Shown piece by piece: positions 41,586-50,893 of a stretch of 64,000 nt of DNA. The DNA comes from Arthrobacter yangruifuii (GTDB lineage: Bacteria; Actinomycetota; Actinomycetes; Actinomycetales; Micrococcaceae), in contig NZ_VTFX01000004.1 of NCBI RefSeq assembly GCF_009192775.1, positions 310,001 through 374,000 of the forward strand. Direction: 5' to 3'. The notes under the pieces were generated by a model. It saw only the letters and a program-made list of their open reading frames with translations. It searched no databases and was not told the DNA's origin. How positions within the stretch are numbered: position 1 is the first letter of the stretch; each line of letters opens with the position of its first letter. A program made the translations under genes and the position numbers.

Positions 41586-42124
41586 CTGCCCGGGGTGCTG
41601 ACGAACCGGCTAAAGCGTCTCCGGGATTTTGCGCCCGGGAAAGAGCGTCGAATATTGTCGCCGAACATTCGGCGCCCCACGAGGCGGTAGGCAAGTCGGA
41701 CCGGCGCAGGGATTTCCTTGAAGAAAGCCTTTCGGTCTTCCAGGGGGTTCGTGGCCATCATCATCCCGAGGTAGCCCATCAAAAACTTCTTGTCGAACTG
41801 TTCGATCCCGTGCTGACCGACCGCGACCATTTCCTTTTCGCTCAACACCCTGTCCACCACGGGCATCACTTCAGTGACTTCGCGGAGCAGGTTCACTTTA
41901 AGCAGTGTGGAGAGGTCCTCGTAGCGTTCAGCGAGTTCCTCGCCGGCCGCCGCGTCTGCCGTCTCCATCCAGTGTCGCCGGACCGGTTCGATGCGTTCAA
42001 GCCGCTGCCCCACCTGCCGATGCTGTTCCAGCATCTGCGCTACATGCAGGGCGCACCCCGGTGCTCGGCCAGCCAGCTGGGCATACGCGAGCAGGTCCTC
42101 ACCCTCGTGGCGGATGTGCAGCAC
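41555..42124 (-). pseudogene. Hemerythrin-like protein lacking its 5' end
   Basis: The minus-strand frame reads VLHIRHEGEDLLAYAQLAGR, then MLEQHRQVGQRLERIEPVRRHW, LLREVTEVMPVV and ending near RLVGRRMFGDNIRRSFPG. This is the HHE-hemerythrin layout seen in actinobacteria. Upstream of about 42124 the sequence abruptly becomes antisense of a sigma-factor gene, so promoter and start are gone. The His normally preceding EE (HxxxEE) reads NLLREVTE, another sign of decay. The C-terminus also runs on for about 25 unlikely residues. Confidence 0.65.
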
Positions 42125-42126
42125 GC

Positions 42127-43008
42127 GACGACACGCTGCAGCTGTATTTCCTCTGTGCGCATCCGTCGCTGTCCCCGTCCTCGGCGGTGGCATTGACCCT
42201 GCGCGCAGTCTGCGGGCTTACAACCCTGCAGATCGCCTCCGCGTATCTGGTGCGCGAGGCCACCATGGCGCAGCGGATCAGCCGGGCTAAACGGACCGTT
42301 GCCGGCGTCCGCTTCGACGCCCCCGGCGACATTGCCACGGTGCTGCGGGTGCTGTACCTGGTGTTCAACGAGGGCTACTCGGGCAACGTCGACCTCGCCG
42401 CCGAAGCCATCCACCTCACGCGCCATCTGGCCGCCGCCGTCGACCATCCGGAGGTGCGGGGCCTGCTGGCACTCATGTCGCTGCACCACGCCCGGCGGGC
42501 CGCACGGACCGACGACGGCGGACGGCTTGTTCCGCTGGCCCAGCAGGACCGCATTCGCTGGGATACCCGGGGAATCATTGAGGGAATGGCCATCCTGCAA
42601 CCGGCCTTGGTCCGCGACCGGCTGGGCGAGTATCAGGCCCAGGCTGCCATTACGGCCCTGCACGCGGACGCGCAGACGGCGGAGGACACCGATTGGCCGC
42701 AGATTGTTCAGTGGTACGACGAGCTGGTCCGGCACACGGACAGCCCGGTCGCCCTGTTGAACCGGGCCGTCGCCGTCGGCGAGGCGGACGGGCCGCGTGC
42801 AGGCTTGGCCGCACTGGAGGAACTGGATCCGTCGCTCCCCCGATACACCGCGGCTCGGGAATACCTGCAGGAGAAGAGCGGCGACGTCGAACAAGCCGCG
42901 CGGCTCTACGCGGAGGCGGCCCGGCTGGCACCGAACCTAGCCGAGCATGACCACACGATCCTGCAGCCCGCGCGGCTCAATGCTGCCGGCCACGAGGGAC
43001 ATTCGTAG
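42127..43008 (+). pseudogene. ECF sigma factor (ECF42/DUF6596 type) lacking its N-terminus
   Basis: From codon GAC at 42127 the frame matches the family: DDTLQLYFLCAHPSLSPSSA, then ALTLRAVCGLTTLQIASAYL and ATMAQRISRAKRT (region 4 helix-turn-helix). VLYLVFNEGYSGN and the DUF6596 C-terminal repeat domain (QDRIRWDTRGIIEG, LLNRAVAVGEADGP) follow. The sigma-2 region that binds the -10 element, about 90 residues, is missing. The frame continues to 41905 only as antisense of the hemerythrin-like gene. Such factors normally have an adjacent YCII-type gene; none remains. Confidence 0.75.
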
Positions 43009-43042
43009 CGGTGCGGCTCATTTAGCGAAGGCGACGCAAGTG

Positions 43043-43810
43043 CTAAAACACGGTGTACCCGCCATCGACGACCAGCACGGAACCCGTAATGAAACTCGCC
43101 GCATCAGAGGCTAGGAAAACTACTGATGGGCTGACCTCGTCGGGGTCTGCATAACGCTGCTGCGGTGCGTCTTCGATCCAATAGCGCCGGAACCGGGGCT
43201 CATCCACCGGTGACATATCCGTTTTCACGTAACCAGGCGCTACGGCATTCACTCGGACACCGAGGGGAGCCCATTCGGCCGCCAGCGATTTCGTCAGCTG
43301 ATGCACGGCGGCCTTGGATGCGTTGTATGCCGGCTGCATTTGCGGGCGGTTTACGATCATTCCCGAGATTGATCCAATATTCACGATGCTCCCGGATCGG
43401 CGCTCGGTCATATGAGCGCCGACTTGCTGGGACATGTGCCAGAGTGCCGTGAGGTTCGTATCGATCACATGAGACCACTCGTCCTCCGTGACCTTCAGCG
43501 CCTCGTGGTGAATACAGGCACCCGCATTGTTGACGAGGACGTCAATGCGTCCCACCTTGCTGAGCGCCTCGGCAACAATGCGCTCGATGCTTGACCTCTC
43601 CGTCAGCTCCCCTAGGACAACGTGGGAAGTGCTGCCGCGCGCCTCGATCTCGCTCTGCAGTTTGGCTGCGGCTTCTGCATCGCGTCCGTGCACGACGACG
43701 TCGGCGCCAGCTTCGGCGAGGGCAAGGGCAAACGATCGGCCGAGGCCGCGGGTCGCACCGGTCACCAGAGCAACACGGCCGTCCAGGCGGAACTTATTAA
43801 GTACGGTCAC
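43043..43810 (-). CDS. Short-chain dehydrogenase/reductase (gluconate 3/5-dehydrogenase-like)
   Basis: A 255-residue classical SDR. It has NAD(P)-binding VTGATRGLGRSFA, NNAG at the middle strand, catalytic Ser in IGSISGM, Tyr-Lys in YNASKAA, and PGYVKTDM. Sequence style resembles 2-deoxy-D-gluconate 3-dehydrogenase or gluconate 5-dehydrogenase. GTG at 43810 has GGGAGAGA upstream; the frame to 43858 is less likely. It is the last gene of the sugar operon (47449 dehydrogenase, ABC transporter, this gene), suggesting it oxidises or reduces the imported sugar acid or polyol. Confidence 0.9.
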   Translation of the reverse strand: MTVLNKFRLDGRVALVTGATRGLGRSFALALAEAGADVVVHGRDAEAAAKLQSEIEARGSTSHVVLGELTERSSIERIVAEALSKVGRIDVLVNNAGACIHHEALKVTEDEWSHVIDTNLTALWHMSQQVGAHMTERRSGSIVNIGSISGMIVNRPQMQPAYNASKAAVHQLTKSLAAEWAPLGVRVNAVAPGYVKTDMSPVDEPRFRRYWIEDAPQQRYADPDEVSPSVVFLASDAASFITGSVLVVDGGYTVF

Positions 43811-43863
43811 AGGTCTCTCCCATCTCTTCGGTCCATTTGGAGTTTCCGGCGTAACCACGGATG

Positions 43864-44871
43864 CTAGTTGCCGATAAGCCCGGCTTCCTTGTACAAGTCG
43901 ATGTACTCCTGTGTGTTGTCCTTCGTGATGAGCGGATTGCCTACGTTCACCGAGACATTGTCTTCAGCCCCGGACAAAAGGTCGTGCACTGCTTTGAGGT
44001 TCAGCTGGGCCAGCTCCGCGGCGTCCTGCAGTGAAGTAGCGGTCATCGTGCCCTCCTGGATGAGGAGGGTGGCTTCGGGTGTGCCGTCGACGCCGTATGC
44101 CAGCATCCCGTCGAAACCGGACTTGCCCTTCACCGCTTCGAGCGCCCCCGAAGCCATGTTGTCGTTCATTGAAATGACCGCGTCGATCTTCGGGTTGGCC
44201 AGCGACCAGTCCTCCATAAGGGTGAGCGCCTCATCCTTATTCCAATTGGCAGTGTCCTCAGCAACGATCGTGACATCCGGGCGCTGATCAAAGAACTCCT
44301 TTTCCCATGCCTCACGGCGGGCAGTGCCGTGGAAGTTCGCGGCTGGCCCGTTGAGGACCACAACATTGGCGTTCTCAGGGACTTGTTCCAAGGCAGCCTG
44401 AGCAACTATTGCGCCCTGGTCGTACGGATTGGCGTCCACGGAGCTCGCGCCGTCGATTCCCTCCACACGAGGATTGGTAGTGACCGTGACGATGCCGGCG
44501 TCGACGGCCTGCTGGATGTACGGAAGTTGGGCATCGGCGTTATTGGGCTGAATGATGATGGCGTCAAATTTGTTGGCGATCGCGTTCTCGATCAGTCGGT
44601 TCTCGATTTCATCGTCGGCCTGCCCATCGAAAACCTCCAAGGTGATGTCTTCATAGTTCGCAGCCTCGGCCTTCATTTCGTTCGCGAGCCACGCGGCGAA
44701 GGAATCCGCCTGTGCCCGGGCGATGTACGCAACCCGGTATTCATCTTTCTGTTCGCGTTCTCCGCCACCGTCGGAGGTGGGGTTGCCCGTGGTTACTGAA
44801 CAACCAGCAACGTTGAGTGCCAAAAAGGCTGCCGCGCTGACCGCGGCGATCCTGCGGGTGAGGTTCTTCAT
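43864..44871 (-). CDS. Sugar ABC transporter substrate-binding lipoprotein
   Basis: A 335-residue RbsB-type periplasmic-binding-protein homolog. The signal peptide MKNLTRRIAAVSAAAFLALN ends in the lipobox VAGC (Cys23), so it is lipid-anchored by Lgt, which is encoded in this window. Ribose-binding-protein-like blocks follow: IENAIANKFDAIIIQPNNAD, GIVTVTTNPRV, VISMNDNMASGAL and VDGTPEATLLIQEG. The ligand cannot be read from sequence. It precedes the SDR gene and follows the permease gene. Confidence 0.92.
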   Translation of the reverse strand: MKNLTRRIAAVSAAAFLALNVAGCSVTTGNPTSDGGGEREQKDEYRVAYIARAQADSFAAWLANEMKAEAANYEDITLEVFDGQADDEIENRLIENAIANKFDAIIIQPNNADAQLPYIQQAVDAGIVTVTTNPRVEGIDGASSVDANPYDQGAIVAQAALEQVPENANVVVLNGPAANFHGTARREAWEKEFFDQRPDVTIVAEDTANWNKDEALTLMEDWSLANPKIDAVISMNDNMASGALEAVKGKSGFDGMLAYGVDGTPEATLLIQEGTMTATSLQDAAELAQLNLKAVHDLLSGAEDNVSVNVGNPLITKDNTQEYIDLYKEAGLIGN

Positions 44872-44915
44872 TGAAGTCTCCTAGTGGACGTTGAAGGCAG
44901 AACGATTGGGATAGG

Positions 44916-45956
44916 TCATTGCTTGGGATTGGCGTTTTCCAGGGCACCGGGTGACTCTCCGGCGGATGGTGGGGGCTGAACCGGCGGGGCCGACTTGAGG
45001 ATGGTGGTCTTGGTCCTGCCCCGCTTGCTGAACACGTCGTAGGCCACGGCGACAACGATGATCAGCCCCATCACGATCTGCTGCACATAAGAGCCGATAC
45101 CGATGAGATTCATAATGTTTCCGAGTACACCGACGATAAGTGCGCCGGCGAGCGTGCCGAAGACCGTCCCGACCCCGCCGGAAAAGCTGGTTCCACCGAT
45201 AATCGGTGCGGTGATGGCCTGCAGTTCATAGCCGATGCCCGCATTGGGGAGGCCCGCGTTGACGCGTGACATGAAGATAACTCCGGCGATCCCGACCAAC
45301 GCGCCGTTGATCAAGAACGCCTGATACTTCACACGCTCCACCGCAATGCCGGCCGCACGTGCCGCTTCCTCGTTGCCGCCCACGGCGTATACGGACCGGC
45401 CGTAACGGGTCTGGTTCATCAAGTACCAGATGACGGCAGTGATGATGAGCAATATCAGGACCGGTATCGGCAGCAATCCGAGGTTGCCCTGGCCGATCAA
45501 GATGAAATCCCCCAGCTGCAGGACGTTCTGCCCCTGCGTGAGTTCGAGGACCGCGCCTCGGGCCATCAGCATCATTCCAAGAGTGACGATGAAGGCCGGG
45601 GTGTGCAGAGTGGCTACGAGGAACGCATTGATGAGATTGCAGATCACGCCCACCGCTATCCCGGCTAGGAAGGCGAGAAGCATGCTATTGCTCGACTTAT
45701 AGATCAGGACCGAAGCGACACCTGCGAATGCCATCACGGCGCCGGCAGAAAGGTCGATCATTCCGCCGATAATCAGCGTCATGGCACCGTACGCCAGGAT
45801 CGTGATCACCGCGACTTGCCGCAGTACGTTGAAGACGTTGTCACCACTGAGAAAATTGGGGCTTAGGAAACTCGCTGCCACGAGTACCACTACCAGGATG
45901 ATGAAAATGGAGTAGCGGCTTGCTTCGAAAGATCTCAGCCTGGACAACATAGTCAT
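44916..45956 (-). CDS. Sugar ABC transporter permease
   Basis: A 346-residue RbsC-type permease with about 8-10 hydrophobic helices. ITILAYGAMTLIIGGMIDLSAGAVMAF is the conserved early helix pair, and AVGGNEEAARAAGIAVERVK is the cytoplasmic coupling loop. ATG at 45956 overlaps the ATPase stop by 4 nt (ATGA) and has GAGGTGG before it; the longer frame to 46067 lies inside the ATPase gene. The hydrophilic proline-rich tail (PPVQPPPSAGESPG) is unusual but short. Confidence 0.92.
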   Translation of the reverse strand: MTMLSRLRSFEASRYSIFIILVVVLVAASFLSPNFLSGDNVFNVLRQVAVITILAYGAMTLIIGGMIDLSAGAVMAFAGVASVLIYKSSNSMLLAFLAGIAVGVICNLINAFLVATLHTPAFIVTLGMMLMARGAVLELTQGQNVLQLGDFILIGQGNLGLLPIPVLILLIITAVIWYLMNQTRYGRSVYAVGGNEEAARAAGIAVERVKYQAFLINGALVGIAGVIFMSRVNAGLPNAGIGYELQAITAPIIGGTSFSGGVGTVFGTLAGALIVGVLGNIMNLIGIGSYVQQIVMGLIIVVAVAYDVFSKRGRTKTTILKSAPPVQPPPSAGESPGALENANPKQ

Positions 45957-47452
45957 GCCACCTCGATTTGATTCATGGCGTGTTTGAGGATGGTTTCCTG
46001 TGAGAACTGATGCGGCTCCAACTCGGCGGTCATCCGCCCTGCCGACATGACGTAGATGCGGTCGCACATACCGATCAGCTCGGGCAACTCGGAAGAGATC
46101 ATCAGGATGGCGCGGCCCTGGCGGGCCAGTGCGGTCATGAGCTTGTAGATCTCGAACTTGGCGCCCACGTCGATCCCCCGCGTGGGCTCATCGAGGAGCA
46201 TGACTTTGGGATCGGCAATAAGCCAGCGGGCCAGGAGAACTTTCTGCTGGTTGCCTCCGCTGAGCGATTCGATGCGGGTCTCGGTGCTCGGCGCCTTTAC
46301 ATTCATCTTCTGGAAGTACTCAGTGACTAATTGCTCTTCGACACTTGATCGATGAAACCCGCCGTGTATGACTTTCTTGAGACTGGCGAGCGTCGCGTTC
46401 TTTTTGATGCTGAGTTTCGGAATGATGCCCACCAGTCTGCGGTCCTCGGACAACATCGCTATTCCGTGCTCGATCGCCTTCTTCGGTGTATTGGTCCTGA
46501 CCAGCACTCCGTCCACTTCGACGGTTCCTGAATCGAGAGGGTCGAGTCCGAAAACTGCTCGAACCACTTCGCTCCTGCCGGCACCGATCAGGCCCGCAAG
46601 GCCGACGATCTCGCCCGCCCGGATCTCGAGGTTGATGTCCTCGAAGGCATTCTCCCGGGACAGTCGCGAAGCTTTGAAGACCATGGCTCCCAGCTCAACA
46701 CGTTCTTTTGGATAGCTTTGGTGGTCCAGGTCGCGTCCCACCATCTGGGCAATCACCCGGGCCGAGGTGGTTTCCTGTGCCGGTTGAGAACTGACGATCG
46801 CGCCGTCGCGGAGAACGCTGACATCATCTGCGAGCTGGAACACCTCGTCCATTTTGTGGGAGATGTAGATGATCGACTTGCCTTCATCCCGAAGCGCCCG
46901 GATCTTCGCGAAAAGCGACTCGACTTCCTTGTGCGCGATCGCCGAGGTGGGCTCGTCCATGATGAGAATCTCGGCACTGTGATAGACAGCGCGCAAGATC
47001 TCCAGCGTTTGAATCTCGGATACCGTCAGCGTGTTGAGACGGCGGTTGCCGGAAAAATCCAGCCCCTCCTCTGTCATCACCCTTTTCGCTTCGCCGCGGA
47101 TATAGCGCCAGTTCACCCTGCCGTACTTGAGGGGAAGACGTCCCATGAAGAAGCTCTCCGCGATTGTCATCTCCGGGACATAGTTCAATTCCTGGGAGAT
47201 CATCGCAATACCGTGGGCCCGTGCATCGATCGGGCTCTTGATGTGCACCTCCTCGCCGCGAACGTGGATCGTTCCGCTGTCGGGCTGGTAGATGCCGTTG
47301 ATGATCTTCATGAGCGTGGACTTGCCCGCGCCGTTCTCACCGCAGACTGCGTGCACGGAACCGGGACGCACATCAAACGAGACCTGGTTCAGCGCCTTCA
47401 CCCCGGGAAAGGACTTATTCAGGTCCCGGACCGACAGCAGGGTGCTGCTCAT
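45953..47452 (-). CDS. Sugar ABC transporter ATP-binding protein
   Basis: A 499-residue RbsA/XylG-type protein with two nucleotide-binding domains. The first has Walker A GENGAGKST and Walker B ILIMDEPTSAI. The second has a degenerate Walker A (GLIGAGRSE, no Lys) with a normal SGGNQQKVLLARWL signature and VMLLDEPTRGID. The first domain's signature reads LTVSEIQTLEI, also degenerate. This asymmetry is usual for the carbohydrate CUT2 family. It overlaps both neighbours by 4 nt, so the three genes are translated together. Confidence 0.94.
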   Translation of the reverse strand: MSSTLLSVRDLNKSFPGVKALNQVSFDVRPGSVHAVCGENGAGKSTLMKIINGIYQPDSGTIHVRGEEVHIKSPIDARAHGIAMISQELNYVPEMTIAESFFMGRLPLKYGRVNWRYIRGEAKRVMTEEGLDFSGNRRLNTLTVSEIQTLEILRAVYHSAEILIMDEPTSAIAHKEVESLFAKIRALRDEGKSIIYISHKMDEVFQLADDVSVLRDGAIVSSQPAQETTSARVIAQMVGRDLDHQSYPKERVELGAMVFKASRLSRENAFEDINLEIRAGEIVGLAGLIGAGRSEVVRAVFGLDPLDSGTVEVDGVLVRTNTPKKAIEHGIAMLSEDRRLVGIIPKLSIKKNATLASLKKVIHGGFHRSSVEEQLVTEYFQKMNVKAPSTETRIESLSGGNQQKVLLARWLIADPKVMLLDEPTRGIDVGAKFEIYKLMTALARQGRAILMISSELPELIGMCDRIYVMSAGRMTAELEPHQFSQETILKHAMNQIEVA

Positions 47453-48504
47453 GCTGTGCCCCGCATATGCGGATTCTCCACGGTGCGCACGCCCGGGAGG
47501 ACCATCCGCTTGAGGGAATTTCCGGCGCCTTCACCTACGAGAGCGTCCTCGACCTGCTCAATTCCGTATTCGTGGGTGACAAGCGAATCGACTTCCACAA
47601 GACCGGATATAAGAAGCGACCGTGCTATCGGCCACGTATTCGTATATCTAAACGTCCCGGTGACACTCAGCTCCCGCATGGCGATTTCGGGCACGGAAAG
47701 CGGAAACTCATCAGCGCTGCCGACCAGTACTACTGTCCCGCCTGCACGCGTGGAACGGATTCCGTTGAGAATGGCCGGCGTCGCCCCCGAGGCGTCAACG
47801 AATACATGCGCACCCAGTTGCTCCGTGGAATCCACAGCTGGATCCACGACGCGGAGGCCATAACCTGCAGCAAGAGCGCGGCGGCCAGCGTTAATGTCGG
47901 CGACGACGACGTCGGTGGCGCCGAAGGCCCGCGCGACCTGGCCCGTCAGGATCCCAATTGGACCGCCTCCGGCGATGAGTACGGTATTTCCCACCTCTAT
48001 CCCGCCCTTTTGTGCAGCGGCGATGCCGACGGACAACGGTTCCATAAGAGCCGCAGCATGATCGCTGATCGAGTCCGGCACGTCGTACGCGAAATCGTCT
48101 TGGATCAGGACGTATTCACAGAACGCTCCGTCAATCGGGGGCGTGGCATAAAACTCCATCTTCGGGCACAAGTTGTAGGCGCCCTCTCGGCAGAATTCAC
48201 ACACTCTGCAGGGACGCTGCGGCTCGATTGCCACCCGGCGGCCAACCCGGGACTCATCTACATCTGCACCGACGGCAACGATGGTGCCGCTCGCTTCGTG
48301 GCCGAGAACCAACGGGGACTCCACAACATAGGGACCGATACGGCCATGCTGGAAGTAGTGCACGTCTGACCCGCACACCCCCACGCTGTGAACCCGGATC
48401 AGCACCTCATCGGCCGCGGGAACCGGCACCGGCCGCTCCTCGACGATCAGGTCTTTCACTCCTCGAAGTACGCTCGCAGTCATCGTCGACGGGATCAGCA
48501 CCAT
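47449..48504 (-). CDS. Zinc-dependent polyol/sorbitol-type dehydrogenase
   Basis: A 351-residue medium-chain dehydrogenase. VGVCGSDVHYFQHGRIGPYVV and GHEASG match sorbitol/xylitol dehydrogenases, EPQRPCRVCEFCREGAYNLC holds the structural zinc cysteines, and IAGGGPIGILTGQVARA is the cofactor motif. It should oxidise a polyol taken up by the downstream ABC transporter. AAGGAG lies just before ATG 48504 (a GTG one codon later is equally placed). First gene of the operon; divergent from the LacI gene, with a palindromic operator in between. Confidence 0.92.
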   Translation of the reverse strand: MVLIPSTMTASVLRGVKDLIVEERPVPVPAADEVLIRVHSVGVCGSDVHYFQHGRIGPYVVESPLVLGHEASGTIVAVGADVDESRVGRRVAIEPQRPCRVCEFCREGAYNLCPKMEFYATPPIDGAFCEYVLIQDDFAYDVPDSISDHAAALMEPLSVGIAAAQKGGIEVGNTVLIAGGGPIGILTGQVARAFGATDVVVADINAGRRALAAGYGLRVVDPAVDSTEQLGAHVFVDASGATPAILNGIRSTRAGGTVVLVGSADEFPLSVPEIAMRELSVTGTFRYTNTWPIARSLLISGLVEVDSLVTHEYGIEQVEDALVGEGAGNSLKRMVLPGVRTVENPHMRGTA

Positions 48505-48641
48505 GAACTCCTTCGTTCCAGGTCTGCGCTTCAGTAGCGGGATGCGGTGAACATTAGAACGGTTTACGTAGAGCGGTCAATGTCTCCTCAAGGCCTGTAC
48601 TTCGCATGGAACTTTTCTACTCAGGTAGTCGTGGCAGCGTT

Positions 48642-48651
48642 TAAACGTTTA
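48642..48651. promoter_or_regulatory. LacI-family operator
   Basis: TAAACGTTTA is a perfect 10-bp palindrome with the central CG typical of LacI/GalR operators. It is 18 nt before the GTG of the LacI-type regulator and in the 165-bp gap to the sugar operon. It overlaps a second palindrome, GTTTAAAC. Autoregulation and control of the divergent operon are inferred. Confidence 0.65.
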
Positions 48652-48669
48652 GGTTGTTAGCATCGCGCA

Positions 48670-49758
48670 GTGACTAGGCAACCGAATCCCTCTAAGGCAC
48701 CGACACTGACGAGCATCGCCCGGTCCCTGGGGCTTTCTCCTGCGACGGTCTCCAACGTCTACAACCACCCCGAGCGGGTCTCAACGTCGGTAAGCGAGCG
48801 TGTACTCGCCGCAGCGGATGCGGTCGGGTACGCGGGACCGGATCCAGTCGCCCGCCAATTTCGGCGCGGGAAATCGGAGACCATCGGCATTGTCTTCACA
48901 GACGAGATGTCCTTCGCCTTGCGCGATCCTGCCTCGGTCTCCCTCCTCGCGGGCCTTTCGACGGCCCTGCAGGACGCCCAGCTGAACCTGCTCCTGCTGC
49001 CGGCCGGGTCACCTGTTGGCAACTCACGCGTATCAAACGTGATGGGCGCGGTGGTGGACGGCTTCGTGTTCTATTCGGTACCCGAAGATGACCCGCATTT
49101 GGCTGCTGCGCTCAAGAGAAGGTTGCCGATTGTCGTCGTCGACGAGCCGGAAGTTGTGGGAGACGCCGACTGGTTGGGCCTCGACGACCATTTGGCAGCA
49201 GCTGATCTTGGCCGCTACTTGAGCCGCTTGGGCCACCGGAAAGTGGGGGTGATTACCTCCAGGTTGGGCCGCAGCCGGCATAACGGGCCAGCCGATGAAG
49301 AGATGTGGAAGAACGCTGTCTACCCAGTCCAGCGCAATCGCATCCATGGTTTAAGGGAAGGCCTCTTCGGCGCGGAAGTTGGGTCAATTGCGGTCGAGGA
49401 GCGCTTCGAAAACTCGGTTGATGCCGGGCTTACGGCTCTTCACGCACTTCTGCAACGGGACCCGGATATCACTGCGGTCTGCTGCTTCGGCGATGTCCTG
49501 GCAATAGGCGCCCTTGAGGGGGCACGCCAGCGCGGATTGAGTGTGCCCGGAGACCTGACAGTCACAGGATTCGACGACGTGCCGGAAGCAGCACGGGCGG
49601 GTCTGACCACTGTGCGTCAGCCGCTGTTCGAGAAGGGCCGCATCGCTGGTGAAATGCTGCTCAGCCATCCGTTCTCCGATCGCCCCCGTCGCAGGTATCT
49701 GCCGACGTCACTGGAGGTTCGATCGACAAGCGGCCGCCCGAACAGCAATTCCATGTGA
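48670..49758 (+). CDS. LacI-family transcriptional regulator
   Basis: A 362-residue repressor. The N-terminal helix-turn-helix TLTSIARSLGLSPATVSNVY and hinge helix (PVARQFRRGKSETIGIV) are standard. A periplasmic-binding-protein-like effector domain follows (DGFVFYSVPEDDPHLAAAL, HRKVGVITSRLGRSR, VTGFDDVPEAARAGLTTVRQP). The GTG at 48670 gives the expected N-terminus. Being divergent from the sugar operon with a LacI palindrome between, it probably represses that operon until its sugar or phosphate derivative binds. Confidence 0.93.
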   Translation: MTRQPNPSKAPTLTSIARSLGLSPATVSNVYNHPERVSTSVSERVLAAADAVGYAGPDPVARQFRRGKSETIGIVFTDEMSFALRDPASVSLLAGLSTALQDAQLNLLLLPAGSPVGNSRVSNVMGAVVDGFVFYSVPEDDPHLAAALKRRLPIVVVDEPEVVGDADWLGLDDHLAAADLGRYLSRLGHRKVGVITSRLGRSRHNGPADEEMWKNAVYPVQRNRIHGLREGLFGAEVGSIAVEERFENSVDAGLTALHALLQRDPDITAVCCFGDVLAIGALEGARQRGLSVPGDLTVTGFDDVPEAARAGLTTVRQPLFEKGRIAGEMLLSHPFSDRPRRRYLPTSLEVRSTSGRPNSNSM

Positions 49759-49927
49759 ACCGGGGCCGTTCAACTCGTCGGGTCCCCGCTGCCCGGAACG
49801 ACAACACGCCTGGACTGAACGCGTGACCGCGACACCATCTTCCTTCCCTTAGCCGAGAAGTATTTAGCTGGGACTTCCTTGGCCTGATACGGTTTTTAGT
49901 CTAATTCACGCCCGTTGTGAGGACCGC

Positions 49928-50584
49928 ATGACGCCGCACATCGCTGCGACCACGTCAGCCCCCGCGGCCCGCTGCCCCACCAACACCAAAGCACCGAGAG
50001 TAAAACCCCACATGAGCAAGCACGCTGCAACCCCCGAACGTCCCGAACCGACACCGATCCCGAACCCCGGCCGGACTCTCACCGTCTGGGAGGACGGCGT
50101 GCAGCTGGACTTCACCTTCGCCGACTGCATGAAGTACCACGGCCCGGGTTTCCCCGGCGGGGTGGCACATGCCTTCGCTGCACTGGGAAGGGCTCTGCCG
50201 GAGCTGGCCTCCCGTAACCCGGGCGGCCGGCTTCAGCGCCGGGAGATCCGCGTACGGACCCCCTTCGGCGGTCCCGGCGCCCGGGACGCCTTTGAGCTCG
50301 TGACCCGCGCAGTGACCGGGGACCGCTACGCCGTGCTGCCCGAGCTCGCCCGTCCCGAACGCGGCAGCACCCTGGCCCGCTACGTGTTCGAGCTGAGCAC
50401 CCGGGAGGCCTCCGTGACGTGCGTGCTCCGGGATGACGGAATTGTTGCGGACGAGTTCATCGAGCTGACGGGCAAACCGGAAAAGAGCCCGGAGGAGCTG
50501 GCCCATCTGGAGGTCCTGAAGCTGGAAATGCGGGACCGGATCCTCCAACGGGATCCCGCGCTGGTCTATGACCTAGAGGGCTGA
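49928..50584 (+). CDS. Conserved hypothetical protein (FmdE-like pattern)
   Basis: A protein of up to 218 residues. After a Pro-rich N-terminus come RTLTVWEDGVQLDFTFADCM, KYHGPGFPGGVAHAFAALGRAL, RREIRVRTPFGGPGARDAFEL and VTRAVTGDRYAV. The DCMKYHGPGFPGG stretch recalls the C-x-x-x-HGH-x-CPG motif of FmdE-type proteins, but the second Cys is absent, so this is only a resemblance. ATG at 49928 has GAGGACC before it; ATG at 50012 would drop a low-complexity start. Function unknown. Confidence 0.6.
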   Translation: MTPHIAATTSAPAARCPTNTKAPRVKPHMSKHAATPERPEPTPIPNPGRTLTVWEDGVQLDFTFADCMKYHGPGFPGGVAHAFAALGRALPELASRNPGGRLQRREIRVRTPFGGPGARDAFELVTRAVTGDRYAVLPELARPERGSTLARYVFELSTREASVTCVLRDDGIVADEFIELTGKPEKSPEELAHLEVLKLEMRDRILQRDPALVYDLEG

Positions 50585-50786
50585 ACCGGATTCCGCAGGC
50601 ACTTGCCCGGCGCATTAATCCGTCCCGGCGCCATGCCCCGTGCCTCCAAACGCTCATCGAGGCGGCAACGGATGCCGGACGGATCATCCCCGGACCCTAG
50701 ACCTGCCCCTCCAGCTCCAGCTCATCCGGCAGCATTTCCCCGGGTACCTGCCTGCTCTGGCCACCCCGCCCGGCCGCGGCTAGGCT

Positions 50787-50843
50787 CCTTCACCGGGACG
50801 CGTTTCCTTCACCGGGACGGGTCCCCTTCGCCGGGGCCAGCTT
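50787..50843. repeat. Three 19-bp tandem repeats
   Basis: Units CCTTCACCGGGACGCGTTT, CCTTCACCGGGACGGGTCC and CCTTCGCCGGGGCCAGCTT stand head to tail at 50787, 50806 and 50825. They lie in the 309-bp gap 50585-50893, which holds no gene I can support. The function is unknown; they could be a regulator site array or slippage product. Confidence 0.6.
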
Positions 50844-50893
50844 CCTGCTCCGAGCCCCTGAATCCGGGGGCCAGCTCTCCTGGAAGGACAACC

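Noticed and set aside
41905-42126. Upstream extension of the sigma-factor frame
   Set aside because: These 74 codons are antisense of the hemerythrin-like sequence and match no sigma-2 region, so they are not part of the gene.
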